A stretch of 64,000 nucleotides of DNA from Oscillibacter sp. (GCA_022652655.1 JALCRQ010000001.1:124001-188000), one strand, 5' to 3'; shown: positions 57,901 to 60,847, counted from the stretch's first letter. Made by a program: numbers and translations. The notes: generated by a model not told the origin, from the letters alone.

Positions 57901-60847
57901 CGGCGCGAACCTCACCCTCAGCAATGTCAGCGGCGACTTCCTCATCGGCTCCGTCCGGGCCTCCGGCACGGCGGCCATAACCGCCCAGGCGGGCATCGCG
58001 CTGGGCGACAAGCTGGGCCGCGCGGCGCAGGTCCAGGCCAAGTCCATCTCCCTCAGAGCATTGAACGGCGCCGTCGGCACGGCCGGCGCACCGGTGGATG
58101 TGGATACCGGCACCGGCACCCTCAGCGCCTCCGCGGTCAACGGCACCGTCTATCTCAACGAGCTCACCGGCGACGTGACCGTGGGAACGATTACCGCCAG
58201 CGGCGACGATTCCAACGGCGGCGGAGCGGTGAAGCTCACCGTGCCCGGCAAGGTCACCGTGGGCACCATCACCAGCACGGGCGGCGGAGACGTCACCATC
58301 AGCGCCGGCGGCAGCATCGCAGATTCCAACGCGGATACCCTCCGGGATCTGGCGGAAAAGACGGCGGCGGCAGCCGAGGCCAAGAGCGTCTATGACGCGG
58401 CCAGCGGCAAGGCGGGCGTCCTCCAGGCCTATGTGGACGTTCTGAACACGGCCGCAGGTGAGCTTGCCAACGCAAAGCAGCTTCTCGGGCAGAAGCAGAA
58501 TGCTCTGACTGACGCGCAGAACGATTTGACGGCGGCACAGAATACCCAGTCCGACAGGGAGGCCGATGTAACCGTCGCCCAGACGGCCCTCAGCCAGGCA
58601 CAGGCAGAGCAGGCAGACGCCGCGTCCGCCAAAGCCCAGGCCGAAACCGCCAAGAGCGCAGCCCATCAGGCGGTGATCGCGGCGGAGGCTCAGCTGGCCG
58701 AGCTGAAGCAAACGGTCCCCGAAGCGGAATGGCCCACGAATCCGGCCATCCTCGCCAAGCAGGCGGAGCTCACCGGAATTCAGACCGCCGCCAGCAGCGC
58801 CGATCAGGCTCTGACCGACGCGGAGAACGATCTCACGGCGAAGGACACCGCACTGACCGACAGCCAGGAGGCTCTGGACAATGCCCAGACGGCCCTGACC
58901 AATGCCCGGAAGGCAGCGGCGGAGAAGGAAGCGGCGGTGCAGACCGCCCAGGCCGCCGTGGAGCAGCAGCAGGCGGCGATCAAGGCGCTGATCGCGGACA
59001 TCGATACCCGCACCTACGGCAATATTTCGGCGCTGAAGGGCGAGACGGATGTCCAAAGGGCCATCAGCGCGGTAAACAGCGAGAAGCAAACGGTGCAGCC
59101 GAAGCTGGATGCGGCAAACGATGCCGCGAATGCCGCTCAGATCACTCTGGATGCGGCAAACGATGCCGTGGCTGCCGCCCAGGGGGCGGCCGCCAACGGG
59201 ATCACCACCGGCGGAGACCTGAATCTCAACCTCACCAACGGCGGCAGCATCGGCACCGCAGGCAGCGCCCTGGGCGCTACGGCGGCGGGCAATACCGTCA
59301 TCACCGCCGGAGAGGGCAAGACGCTTGAAAATCTGTATCTGGAGAGCGGCGGCGATGTAAAGCTCGCCCCCGTCACCGTTACAGGCGAGGCGGGCATCAC
59401 CGCCCGGGGAGACATCACCGGCACAGCGGAAACCGGCGGCACTGTAATTACCGCGAACAGCGCGGTTCTGCACGCCATCGGAAATTCCGTGGGCGCGGTG
59501 TCCAAGGCATTGAAGGTCAGCCTGAACCGCGTATCCGCCTCCGGCAGCAGCGTCTATCTCAGTAACGACAAATCCCTGACGGTGGACACCGTCACGGCAG
59601 GCACCGCAGCGGACATCACCGCCGCGGGAAGCATCACCGCCGGCACGCCCGGTCACAACATCATCGCGCCCAGCGCCGCACTCACCGCCAACGGCGGCAG
59701 CGTCGGCTCGGCGGACAGTGCCCTGAATGTCAGCGCCGGCACCGCTTCGGCCTCCGGCACGGACGTCTATCTCGAAAGCGACGGGGATCTGACAGTGGAC
59801 CGCATTACCGCCTCCAACAAGGCGGAGCTCTCCGCCGGCGGCGCGGTCAAGGATACCGGCACGGCGGACGCCATCACGGCCAAGGATCTCACGCTGACTA
59901 CCGGCGACGGCATCGGCCGTGCGGACAACACTCTCAACGTGCATGTGCCCGGCACCGTCACGACCGCCGGCGGCCACAACGCCACCTATCTCACCAACAG
60001 CTACTCCGCAGGCACCGGCGATACCGGCGGCGGAGGCGGCGGAGGCGGCGGAGGCAGCCTGACAATTGAGGTGACAACAGGGGAACACGGCAAGGTCACT
60101 CCGTCCGGCACCAGCGTAGAGGTAAAGGCGGGCAAGGACGCAATCTTCACCTTCCTCCCCGACCGGGGCTTCGATGTGAATCGGGTTCTGGTGGACGGCA
60201 TCTCCGTTGGCTGGAGAAACAGCTACACCTTCCAGGCAGTCAGCGAAAACCACAAGCTGGAGGTCAGCTTCCGGCCCTGCCTGCTCCTGGACTTCACGGA
60301 TGTGGATCTGGGCGCGTGGTATCACCCGTATCTGGATGAGATGCTGTACCGCAAGCTCTTTAAGGGCACCTCTCCCACCACCTTCACGCCTGACGGCGCC
60401 ATGACCCGGGCCATGTTCGTCACGGTTCTGGGCCGCCTGGCCGGCGTGGATCCCACGCAGTACGCGGCCGGCGATTTCAGCGACGTGCCGGAGGGCTACT
60501 GGTGTGCGGGCTACGCCGCATGGGCCGCAAAGAACGGCATCGTTCTCGGCTACGAGGACGGCACCTTCCGGCCCACCCGGAGCATCTCCCGCCAGCAGAT
60601 GGCGGCACTGCTGTACCGCTACGCCAAATTCACGGGTGCGGATGTCAGCGTGGGCGAGGACACCAACATCCTCTCCTATAAGGACGTGGGGCAGGCGGCG
60701 GAATACGCCATTCCCGCCCTGCAGTGGGCCTGCGGCGCCGGAATCCTCCAGGGCGACACCGACGGCTGCCTGACCCCGCTGCGCAGCGCAACCCGCGCAA
60801 ATACCGCGGCCATCCTGGCCCGGTACTGTGCGCTGCCGGAGAAGTAA
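30974..60847 (+). CDS. Giant SLH-anchored repetitive surface protein (LktA-like filamentous adhesin), 9,957 aa
   Basis: One uninterrupted frame of 9,957 codons. Order of parts: signal peptide (cleavage near TAMA-AEA); Ser/Thr/Glu/Pro linker to about 155; a pectin-lyase-like start; four RTX-like nonapeptides (340-520); Listeria-type bacterial repeats (about 1190-1507); Ala/Gly/Val beta-repeats with helical insertions (about 1510-6050); a non-repetitive module (about 6558-8090); hemagglutinin-like beta strands and a helical module; a long coiled coil (about 9120-9406); a Gly9 linker (about 9685); a bacterial-repeat domain; and three SLH domains (9773-9957). SLH domains bind pyruvylated cell-wall polymer, so it is held on the surface. 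It resembles LktA-family filamentous adhesins in style; adhesion is inferred. The ribosome binding site is weak (AAAGG). A strong terminator follows. Confidence 0.93.
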   Translation: MNDTGARRIGRKGVLAAAAALAALVLWVCPVTAMAAEAEQPSAVSSSESAGSSLSSGGEGSSSAAAAESTSGSGTETPAPAESTGGTETPASAESTGGTETSAPAESTSGSGTETSAPAESTSAPASLSVSAGETAGTPALLAAAPETETKTAAAPVTTPEYQIPSGSAYVVGSEDTVYQNTAASNAIQQAIDAAIAAAKDSVTIVVNNGVYTGGINVIYTTAPASGGEGETQTEPTKLGLNIIASDAFTKDKDGNITDSAGKLTADVNANSAGGVEVEGGLSVKDVNLLLAGIYLSLKEQEKSKVAVDGADTFTYYGTREGDSATLELKNITDAITVSGGGGNDKLDVSVTQTPTKTFTVGGEGESLVTVDGAAPTEAAKTAIVDAVEAGVNGLAGTDTRLEVTVNGDAGDDTITVKLINSTAITTDSEDTTAEGSAQPTATPPTTATITIDLSASKVTVNAGDGADTVTVSGGSELGLATIAVQPILNAVTDLIAEKLAPATGLQGTEITLNGGAGDDVLNVDTTSAFSSFRGVKVTANGFGGTGTKASGEFDRTHLTGKLEKLADGEAADTHIKYNAETNTVSMDTVAEISILNGAAAVSKLYAGLDVNAIDVNAVTDVLAGKKTVEKTLADMKNETFASFTDYVITDYDGTAAFANGSGAGIILSNLVIEGEQVTLGNLTVPNLTLIVNGQDSGENESGSVTVAGRVEAKNILVSVENSDSHALTIIENDLGDEDQNVEIEGSLFDVASDAKITVGAAGALIAGGAVDLSAASKQTKGLLPTENLDKIAGLIEPTAGEAGNLNFVAVKVGSAVVELLGTIQAGAVRASASSFVDTGATNKNLANFGLPLAVGVVVSNAKVLVNGGKITSTVGGVKLNADSRVSLDTEALSGRLPFTLAVGVVVNDSCVDVRGSSDVRAAGDLHADAYGSTDVTTVSSGTNKMPQTSFGSSTDSAANTTPTGSTTSSNKLDTGKSGGFFAVSVAIQNVYAAIREAARASADGDLTVTSSAYEHVTNKATSNPDETGDSMSLDQLLKTVDGLLTKTSQNQGTGANGKPASSAGQGALGAAVDKMTGKTNSSTGAGNLVNTGTSGATSASTGAGTTSQTSTTQLVGALAVTYAGNTNTAYIDTTGVLSAGGKLAVRASGSMTCETLADGSPVQRTSAGATGTASAPVTTPQDTPYPGATQGKIVISGTTNGYLTVDKTTAAEQTALSTIKVTAIARTGYKLAKNAAGTAFTGVTVTSDAVTEAIEMQLDTAVGDRADGATWYTGTFTMTATQQLLNAAFVPKDYTLTCTNANLKAGSFALYANETSDVAAYYADEGESVYLKVKPNAGYTVETVKITYTTGTGETATQTERPYTTITAGSVYRFTMPAGNVTVTVTFSGESKTLKLLPAADTSHLTIKVTKPGAAGAAATDFIDNLTATTVPAFAAAAVGESYTITVTPDTGYYLKNNTLRFAGSTPVYIRGLTQAADGVSWTGTITVPAGTGDAAINAEFTQNQAEAQKSSSPKTNALGVGVSVSVVNYDNSAYIRGGATETVTNGQTVVTPGTITAGGVEVTAHTLDATSSSVARAGFTAADLGLAGALSVHVASMTNSAELKAADTEHPDALAKLILTDGADVTLDASVARSTFTTVADAAGTGAQTVASAQTGTSNKQTASKPAAGTAAKQPAKDSVGVGAGIAVGVVGVDTYAKIADALSILAKDGAALGALTVSSKYTGTEKTIAKAGASGGTAVVPVLALDVSGVYAGADTGTNKNDALLKFQEGVDVSALSSMTRTITADAAAVGGSVGVGGAFIVDVLNDSAVANLGRGVNTKGKGKAVSVKANSISRLTATGKAGAAGAQSTTTTGGTATGGKSAASSGDSGGDSGSGSGSSAKAPAAAGEDEDLSGALNDLFDENKQPPASTEEDEDYADSMQQMFDEGEADAVADKNTAAVSGLAGAANTTNVNTTSVNTLTANRQRAETSEGSVQVAATFVLNVQHNASVASIASGITVQSGGDVTVESKADTDGVITANASATNSTTGVGVAVAINIVTYETIADAGAADLSGANLTVRAEIYEADTAAGVQNFLETLKTQFIAALGATQLVDALTKAATDGSYDSLIDYITSLLTEQGFTVSEGLPATIKDIAVGRLTAALKGEDVEPLENEEYQQIVEDAVAFLADAARDPSVFKSVVTSNWAAMLENWKTTITDPAARQEMINTAFQALSALLGSDDEPDGMGNKISTSTISGVGAANVGVAGSVALSVVNGTTRASVANVESTENRGPVDFTGSIVITADGKQKVYTTAGSTADLKGRPDKNKAAAQGSTASNNGAGTGTAAPNTASKKTVGVGAAAAISVANLTVQAFIGDNRAVTALSVDIRAEAKNDLDTNSVSGADPIVRSETNQTTKPAGTTVPTTSAKNTSVDASVSVSFIDNLVEAYVGKNTTLTANGGDLITTADGKTVNLYILASQSGDTKTNASGYAMGTATAVGAAVAVNIALSDVSARFLGSGTVTGKAAVRAVTEDRDDANALALAMGADLQRYLDKIKAAQNLNRKNQAAGTQGGNATSQNIANRLNANSNNPAGGNTTPASSTMPLSVNALHSQNAQTTAPNGSTTGSAGGIGSQISGSAGSAGTAVTGGLGGANASQTTQNLHVAAAVAVNVTKHSAVTEIAGKLSASNISATAANHGDFAAVATGAAASSLNSTAPTGTTSIGVGVAVGVNGNTAAVKLGGQLIATDGDITADAELTQNMDGTYKGKYGVLAVAGSVSGKGSAGIAGALAVMVAKAVSSVTAADSTTLTAQNGTVTLHAYDKSKLSAAAMAATLSKGATAGVGASFALLYAQNAVSSKLGDSAVVRAKALSVTAEKKRVDIKDYGSPWNTSEILSLTQAGDGKKKGMADVQKNADGSYKVTLNIESQDVVTGLEGTSILGTVNYYASAVAGTIVGSSSTGESGKLALAGAISMLFNTSATEALIGRNADIVLTDGDLTVAAVSDNNTRLIGGAVSASTATAGVGLNVAAVDSRDTVTAAIGDGSTDESYQGIRVEGGNASVSAQAKNNAWAVTAAAALSTGTSSTATVGGGLTVIVSNTAARALVGDHVKLSASGNVSADARNDADLVLVSVSAAVSGSGSGKVAAGGTIAAVITADKAETSVGGGAQLTAGGTLGVTAHNSENLVSVLGSASAAASGAAAAGTLNVLVTNAVSSAAVGAKAKLISKGNLTVASDGDAKLVAVLLAVSAAGSAGDPAIGATILVNVFNRRATASAGDGASLISQGGSVLLTADGDEKTVAVSVAGAAAEGPSIAGNIQVNVGSSTVEAKLGDSVTVEAYDSIGVTADQHNDVVLISPTFSFSGSSAGVGATIVTTVLGNTVQALVGSNASLTAHALSTAATAGVKTANRSDRRRGVVVHAFSDETVVMLGIAASGSLSSAAVSGVVDTLVVTNNVKAAVGPNTSVISGTVVEDALDTDGDGTNDTSNGAGEIAVEADDTSSLYNFGGAVAATAGSAGVGATVVTLVFNKTVTASLDGRDAENSALSRLIRAAGKLTVTADSRDVLALVGVTFGASGSAAVAVGGNILVFENTVTAELGGTVTAGGSVTVAAQSDATLVSVAAALAGSGSAAVGGAAIITYFKSTTAARVLENSTVTAAGALSVTADSRELITSDGVGASGGGSAAVSGLVDVIVTKITTQAYLEKNVTVKASSLTVKADDRYKLVGVGVSAAVSGTAGVGVTAIVTVAKNTVTAYVGDNSSITAAAGDVSVSAASDRRIHTYAGTLAAGFGGAGVGVTLMVTVVGGKLQQTSADELNKNFSSGELLRALSAQAPGAASGSYAELQGENGLASDLEGDGVKTSAGVGHEEPVYKKTGENPDGTPILEPVYKTRAEGEIKRDADGNVIYQKNTDGTYKVDEDGRWIPEKYAGGEFVLDAAGQKIQETQIVYDDQGYSDSSLNTSYDKETNATPGKDMEVQESSDRDQAAGIGQTQPNYDSRDTTSAYLGKNVTVVSAGDITVSASDNLIADMVTAAIAGGLYAGVGVGIAVGVLYSSVLAYVMDGSSLSAVGTVSVKAWGGSAAEGFGDTTSTGDSGDNGALNSAVNDSEFSINDLTIHAISVSAGIGGYAGVGAAIGVVVLRSEVKAYVEGDILKAAAVEVSARSYYKNVVAATLALSGGIAGVSASIASATFVGNTIAAIVGDVQVGDTAGNRTKYPTAQLGVGSVSVRTDATHTATAIAAAIAAGGVAVNGAVAVAVNRSRTETFVGQGVSMNLTGDLSVSSAVSTAARNLILGVAGGIVAVGLGVAVSVLNPAVLTYLGVTPDGEVTGGSVTGTVGQITARNVSVANDVTTDAYSTAILASMGGVAVNGSALLTFNSTNAWAAINRMSVTASGSLSVDGRLVSAARSVLASAAIGNVAAGVTFSYVGLDSVNKALIDTTGVTVSGGTISVFAGRDDARSSATAQATAVAAAVAGLAAVNLNTAVADNNAVNDALIQGSGTLISAGALSVGANGIASAQATVLGLTVAAGASIAGAFAVALLRSSQQASVNGGTVSAASLSVLSNLNRGRTEAASEAKLITGSGALFTVTANVAVAYGRSSSVAQVTPGTLTLTGTNGGSVTVGSYGSADVKSDTTNLTISAISAGLMVNLAFAQSKFQAILDVPAGGAVDTDSVTVETIYTANATADLTPSAGGAQAHLASIGVNLALAAADSTAEAAITGAGTVTAGTVSVTASGTAGANAITHAPTLQLSLVNIAANTAVALLTAEQSAHLDGVTVKKAGVTVSSTLNNGAFDGAFATLGASSDGWTRKDDGTTEKGYKFTLDLYSAEVNTAVATNDASNSAYFKGAGVSASAKDLAVTAAGKSLADAKVQIADTSLGYVSVGINTLYAYAKGTFRAYLDIGARELDVNSVTVTNTYTARADAETTQSTGGVKAAVIDVVNNAAAAEASTAAEAGIFGTGTVKSAGAITVTVSGTADAVTGIAESEAKLSGISIAGNELTSLLKGVQSAYLRGVTVEKAGTVTVLSEYNKDGAHGATGTLGNSAASASDVSLLVGATGSTVEAAANTTAGASISGVSMGSDTARVGAVTVRSDAASAARASQSDAVFDAGLISLGLTIMKAHAQGTYEAYVDVADGRRIYAESLSISNTYTADADAKTTQAILGVSGADVSANVALADVTTAADASVRGKGTVNTTGAVTVQTTGTANAHAGVVTPTVSVSGIKVALKALTADVKASQSAYIKDASVTASAVSILSEYNKDGAHGAKAEMGSIFKAKDGGSFSFEAAGTSLSGNVITATSETTSLAYADGAAITAAGGESGNLTITADGTSIASATMDQASLSAGYIDLALTLMYAYANGDYQAYLRTPGLAVSAAGDILISNNYTTSATARTAQAGGFGVKFSGASLKTNVAIAQVNLKTYAGILRTREGGTPSGTGGEESGGEEASGDPESPDGTIHADGNLTVQVTGTARAYAGVAQQTISLSGLNIAANVLTATLHAQQKAEIAAGTVTADGALKVLSEFNKGKTAASTDSGAAAELGSISDKALADIHGIGVQVNVVTAEVTASSQALISGGAVTAKGTANVTNTATSYANAYTGAAVVNLGLVGIGVTQLKASAGGSFAAAVRNAGLTALSVDVTNTASAGSDATGSQPSVSLTLGKLDYNKAEASTGFTAGAEISGSTITAKGTKDAAGTVTVSADGTATASAAITAPIAAIGGVGAAINDVSARVSAVQKAFLSGGTVKAAGAVTVKSVLNDGDGEGATASLGAAGVGVSGADISSNQATADSNATSWAYAAGVSIGTDQQSSGKLTIQNRANSYAKAGFTASAVDVSGVNVGVMVMKATAAGSFKAELDTAAATLYTGDIDILNDYVSTADASSTQPGGGVKVGAISGGSNTAEATVSTIAAAGIVGSGTVHAGSVTVRSDSSANDAAQHSGATADIDGKAVSVEGVNVGINKAMALMNITQSAYVKSCTLILTGSLSVKSLLNNSTVKSETGANGGAKVGLIGASGTSTTAKSQGSSQASVEDAAVSAAAGSVTVLAEMKNTSVTSNSKANSVSVSGAAIDIVSVYAEIAKDAAKAFVSGSKANLTAQSVSVAADSTGAKVTAYAESPDTSVHAFGGSTVTADAKVTEKTTEAYLGAGTKITATGAENDVSVTASADTELNASTNHSTNVGLAEVNKYVIAATVLTQKTLAHADGSVRSAGTLNVAAYDEITGTAKTSGKTIGAVANGDSKVTVTVGDTEHTGQTAKASVGAGADLEAAGSVSVTAHTAAALTATADSSGVALGQYGKVGASVALIRNTFIDIGTSARLISHYGDVSVTAMAALADLSANTTMDGAGFAFGGDGPSSTVTLSSKTNVDVGGGATVTALFGSLNIQAESHSDVRSAASRSMKGFAGSNQSAAYITASEEVLINLATADNAARAYLNARNTAIRSVIYQSLNAYAYSVTGSADSHTTANAYVTVNNTQQINIGNAFVGGTDTLTIEAVTPAMFVVAKGYSTIDGFTGKVYANTGVNGGAAAEVKVSARADIASKAVIINAAAPNVGDNGVAASNAEAVSNTIMGWVSRAVDTFNQKVANALGKIPFIGKKLKRLYETVTRWVTKTFWEPISSKSYAASTKVLTSVGRVILDGGIHLGGGAAGTFVEIDSSGKLHWSGLDEDFGTDTNPSANRPVATVTDSSVTVSNLYNDDRGSIAVSVTASGDVSQHTSGDSAATSTTVNTSVDGTAEIKTNNSFVKIYDSGYLPNVVILNETAKNLIVSSITLNNGDQPRPSVEIGGLTTRYAHETPALTVLNRTGSDVTFGVTLDCIEGSVTVGMNGGALNTALGAVIWANRISVPGSGSLLRGVFPVTGAGSIGSEANRFRAYLMDIAAVPATNVFLAQAARPTNLSVFAEGEIWLDITHVIKNITAPDGTISAVANPVLTLDQVISKSGKKVDLQINAPKVIGAAAVNKTNRDVYAPGERNNLASIDTALAANIGKAILTSGGLATNYALTASGKLAYTKTDTWYNLSDYLVVSTGDGTEGSPITKYYLLPNGQMLQTDDAGRILNVSYVTGTTTQTCELNGLLFNFTGTGTDRKLDSVTFLTDGAATEAEGYRQKLTFNADGTLTMNIGGVGGTIYLTRVPGSLAWILPDGSRIYVKSAFLRTNTATGEISEVTGWTLKTEEDGSYWLVLENLDLANRTVYHVVRLSADGTLQEKSVYTLDKKIDAREITALTDIAQSAADAQTAGDTVMNGLTDTTEGSTKTLTIANDSTPASLANDVLAKLKPVLTADWNVSVTVTYTTKVVTTLDNPATTDVDESSSKTVVDGITVAASATEANGGGLFSDPETINFAAQTFAGSDTYAVPDSLSATVDRDDQNKPIPGTKTRDTVNGVSFGVNTLGERKGAVLAAYDEADNTIVTGLSSVRNGSYTFALEKIGTYYQVASPTDTEYEGWNKWQKARYGEVADVYFTLGKTDKTVTVTGDDPSTTEVTETSYETTVQVDAISASQLVAGISDTPSSITTTTEGETTTDTVNYNSGYVIVTGGILFLDPANVTKAVLDAPTPADGIYYLTDKAVAVTPQNKLIPIDIVYAGADQDINNATMVYSPNMTQALDGNGDPVYSEALYRYKPTDHQSSEITTYWRSEDGTVSATESSPSGSGWTKVNFYSTGEGDPVYDKILTQLKEKDGSHQTTYQDSLTMALKEEDRVVGFETTRVNAVQYNTSSLPVYVSRRQKQKGTGYDTQYCYTDRNGAEIWDNTSFAEYQKNPQSLQIRIWIHGIYDPVYEYLPGTVLIRPTDSGTAMNVSYSDATAFTVPTGMYDNLHFGSGEGKTHVTTASGNAAVLSVSQYVRMLTEDAVFNPGTDAELRLEKGTLLYLDTGYHAVRICTPDKSLRLYEQGSYLGKTAAITTTDGEGGTTTTAVPDEIYTEYGDGYIHFSAGAEQMFNELATGIYMTYRGEGDPNISLLSLNTAGPASFYFKSDYFCLKKSGESSELVQLIAQTKNTDGTWRTFEQDADAAKFDLSSTYAGTFKKAWLCKVYEADSSAAALYILELQASETDTNATIVVLLPDGTWYDSKGGAGVLKTASMPQTDDYTGATSIDLNSVQGEPVELSFEGANTVLTDAADSDGVNIKSNNVTIVSKDGQIFSKDNPMVIAPETGDQVNLQLVAQKNTDGTYSGDYAGKAYVTTVTGQADADKVTKNVNLHDTTIATDKGLLDLTTAAGSIIAKDAVNIKGGAALNITTGTGSVTLGDRDNASGDHTVNVDGSLNIATGTGSVNLSDVDAAKGSTVAVTAGTTAGSAGNDVTVDRVNVDGIFKITTSGGSLLRKDGDSLFTVGADADEAGSFLSIGGDIGTAANPFRINILPDTAGKTQVLGITKVVNTFLTQVTSIPTDTDLPHTGREEGAAEDTTHDEAIGDMSTSDKPVDVTLSSEPQAIAAQLVSGYAGGRVTRQALLGLVTAGAFTGAQVKSTLGVTDQQITAKAGELKTAGTAEELTALAAKLNLSVTPLEAKLDLSVLDASTDGMDTAALEAHNEAVAALRAALSEKLGAAYSETMTPASLRQAYETYYTGKLTAYRTAVAEAYTQGLTGRFAKTDALRADDLAWILDSGITDADAGLTALLTAAIAARKNTAEQKTDGEGNPLYLDTVTGAETTSATTIQDGSPVDNTPVYKTVPVLSDTDDLFPLYWQSLSSVQKQELMAQAWAKVDGEHYPAPADDDTQPPRELTLHIGTSTGDSYILNIGDITVTQDSGVFSAGEVASTHGDVTVINTSGSIAGVEDKAADYTGADTESNIYGENLTLKAENGLISHVRTEQKSWPRTTIANIGKELMNKTYAEITAANGSWQLKRAADGTLAMIFKVDFTAVRDLSRTIATHLTAAASGDIELAEVTGDLGVDSVTSVNGTVALSAPGSILDASAGDAVNVSAGKDASLTAGGTVGTSQDYLDVQVGNTLTADAQGDISLNAVGSLTAVTESANGQVNADALTDGANLTLSNVSGDFLIGSVRASGTAAITAQAGIALGDKLGRAAQVQAKSISLRALNGAVGTAGAPVDVDTGTGTLSASAVNGTVYLNELTGDVTVGTITASGDDSNGGGAVKLTVPGKVTVGTITSTGGGDVTISAGGSIADSNADTLRDLAEKTAAAAEAKSVYDAASGKAGVLQAYVDVLNTAAGELANAKQLLGQKQNALTDAQNDLTAAQNTQSDREADVTVAQTALSQAQAEQADAASAKAQAETAKSAAHQAVIAAEAQLAELKQTVPEAEWPTNPAILAKQAELTGIQTAASSADQALTDAENDLTAKDTALTDSQEALDNAQTALTNARKAAAEKEAAVQTAQAAVEQQQAAIKALIADIDTRTYGNISALKGETDVQRAISAVNSEKQTVQPKLDAANDAANAAQITLDAANDAVAAAQGAAANGITTGGDLNLNLTNGGSIGTAGSALGATAAGNTVITAGEGKTLENLYLESGGDVKLAPVTVTGEAGITARGDITGTAETGGTVITANSAVLHAIGNSVGAVSKALKVSLNRVSASGSSVYLSNDKSLTVDTVTAGTAADITAAGSITAGTPGHNIIAPSAALTANGGSVGSADSALNVSAGTASASGTDVYLESDGDLTVDRITASNKAELSAGGAVKDTGTADAITAKDLTLTTGDGIGRADNTLNVHVPGTVTTAGGHNATYLTNSYSAGTGDTGGGGGGGGGGSLTIEVTTGEHGKVTPSGTSVEVKAGKDAIFTFLPDRGFDVNRVLVDGISVGWRNSYTFQAVSENHKLEVSFRPCLLLDFTDVDLGAWYHPYLDEMLYRKLFKGTSPTTFTPDGAMTRAMFVTVLGRLAGVDPTQYAAGDFSDVPEGYWCAGYAAWAAKNGIVLGYEDGTFRPTRSISRQQMAALLYRYAKFTGADVSVGEDTNILSYKDVGQAAEYAIPALQWACGAGILQGDTDGCLTPLRSATRANTAAILARYCALPEK
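31090..31440 (+). repeat. Low-complexity linker with tandem TETPAPAEST-like units (in the giant gene)
   Basis: Residues about 40-155 repeat the pattern GTET(P/S)APAEST, about five copies with variable spacing. The DNA units are similar enough to recombine, so length variation between strains is likely. In the protein this is a flexible, disordered stalk after the signal peptide. Confidence 0.8.
31991..32560 (+). repeat. RTX-like glycine/aspartate nonapeptides (in the giant gene)
   Basis: Four separated copies of a GGxGxDxLx-like motif: SGGGGNDKLDV, NGDAGDDTITV, NAGDGADTVTV and NGGAGDDVLNV, spaced about 55-65 residues apart near residues 340, 406, 461 and 513. Such motifs bind calcium in RTX toxins and adhesins. 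Confidence 0.7.
34540..35490 (+). other. Listeria/Bacterial-repeat-type domains (in the giant gene)
   Basis: Residues about 1190-1507 contain two to three divergent InlB B-repeat-like domains. The hallmark segments are VYLKVKPNAGYTVETVKITY with FTMPAGNVTVTVTF, and YTITVTPDTGYYLKNNTLRF. These are common surface-protein spacer or adhesion modules. Confidence 0.75.
37165..37660 (+). other. Helical insertion in the beta-repeat region (in the giant gene)
   Basis: Residues about 2065-2230 switch from Ala/Gly/Val beta-repeats to a helix-rich, acidic segment (FLETLKTQFIAALGATQLVD, LIDYITSLLTEQGFTV, MLENWKTTITDPAARQEM). It is bracketed by normal repeats on both sides, so it is an inserted domain of unknown function. 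Confidence 0.65.
39080..42370 (+). repeat. Short beta-repeat array, about 55-60 aa per unit (in the giant gene)
   Basis: Residues about 2703-3800 are built from units of the kind LTVSA-x-LVSVxxAxSGSAAVGxxxxVxV-xNxVxAxVGxxAxVTAGG. Two adjacent units counted by hand are 58 and 55 residues. Units are degenerate at the DNA level, so the array is old rather than recently expanded. Confidence 0.75.
42370..42930 (+). other. Hydrophilic insertion (in the giant gene)
   Basis: Residues about 3800-3986 are polar and rich in Lys, Asp, Glu and Tyr (EEPVYKKTGENPDGTP, LEPVYKTRAEGE, NVIYQKNTDGTYKVDEDGRW). This differs from the flanking hydrophobic repeats. It contains a short VYK-centred internal duplication. 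It is probably a surface-exposed loop or domain. Confidence 0.65.
44200..49100 (+). repeat. Supra-repeat array, seven units of 224-266 aa (in the giant gene)
   Basis: A repeated motif S-x-(Y/F/L)-N-(K/N/D/R)-G marks each unit. The anchor residues are at nt 44627, 45299, 46022, 46712, 47510, 48212 and 48914, giving spacings of 224, 241, 230, 266, 234 and 234 residues. Each unit also has an AYLD-like segment and an NxYTxxADAxTTQ-like segment. Two units share the identical string SEYNKDGAHGA. Confidence 0.85.
50645..55250 (+). other. Non-repetitive module (in the giant gene)
   Basis: Residues about 6558-8093 break the repeat pattern. The module opens with a basic helical stretch (FIGKKLKRLYETVTRWVTK) and continues as mixed alpha/beta sequence with higher Trp, Tyr, Met and charged content and with LPNGQMLQTDDAGR and LPDGSRIYVKSAF segments like short beta-hairpin repeats. 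I cannot name a family. Confidence 0.7.
56230..57080 (+). other. Helical module (in the giant gene)
   Basis: Residues about 8420-8702 are helix-rich (ALEAHNEAVAALRAALSEKL, YYTGKLTAYRTAVAEAYTQG) and lie between beta-strand stretches. Family unknown. Confidence 0.6.
58330..59190 (+). other. Long coiled coil (in the giant gene)
   Basis: Residues about 9120-9406 are a near-continuous heptad pattern rich in Ala, Gln, Glu, Asp and Lys (ALTDAQNDLTAAQNTQ, ALTDAENDLTAKDTAL, ALDNAQTALTNARKA). Pro residues around VPEAEWPTNPAI mark a probable turn, so it could fold back as an antiparallel hairpin. Confidence 0.85.
60290..60844 (+). other. Three C-terminal SLH domains (in the giant gene)
   Basis: SLH1 begins DFTDVDLGAWYHPYLDEML (residue 9773), SLH2 DFSDVPEGYWCAGYAAWAAK, SLH3 SYKDVGQAAEYAIPALQWAC. 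Each has the FTPDG/FRPTR/LTPLR element at the end of its unit. They follow a poly-Gly linker (60027-60058) and a single bacterial-repeat domain (TGEHGKVTPSGTSVEVKAG). Confidence 0.93.
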
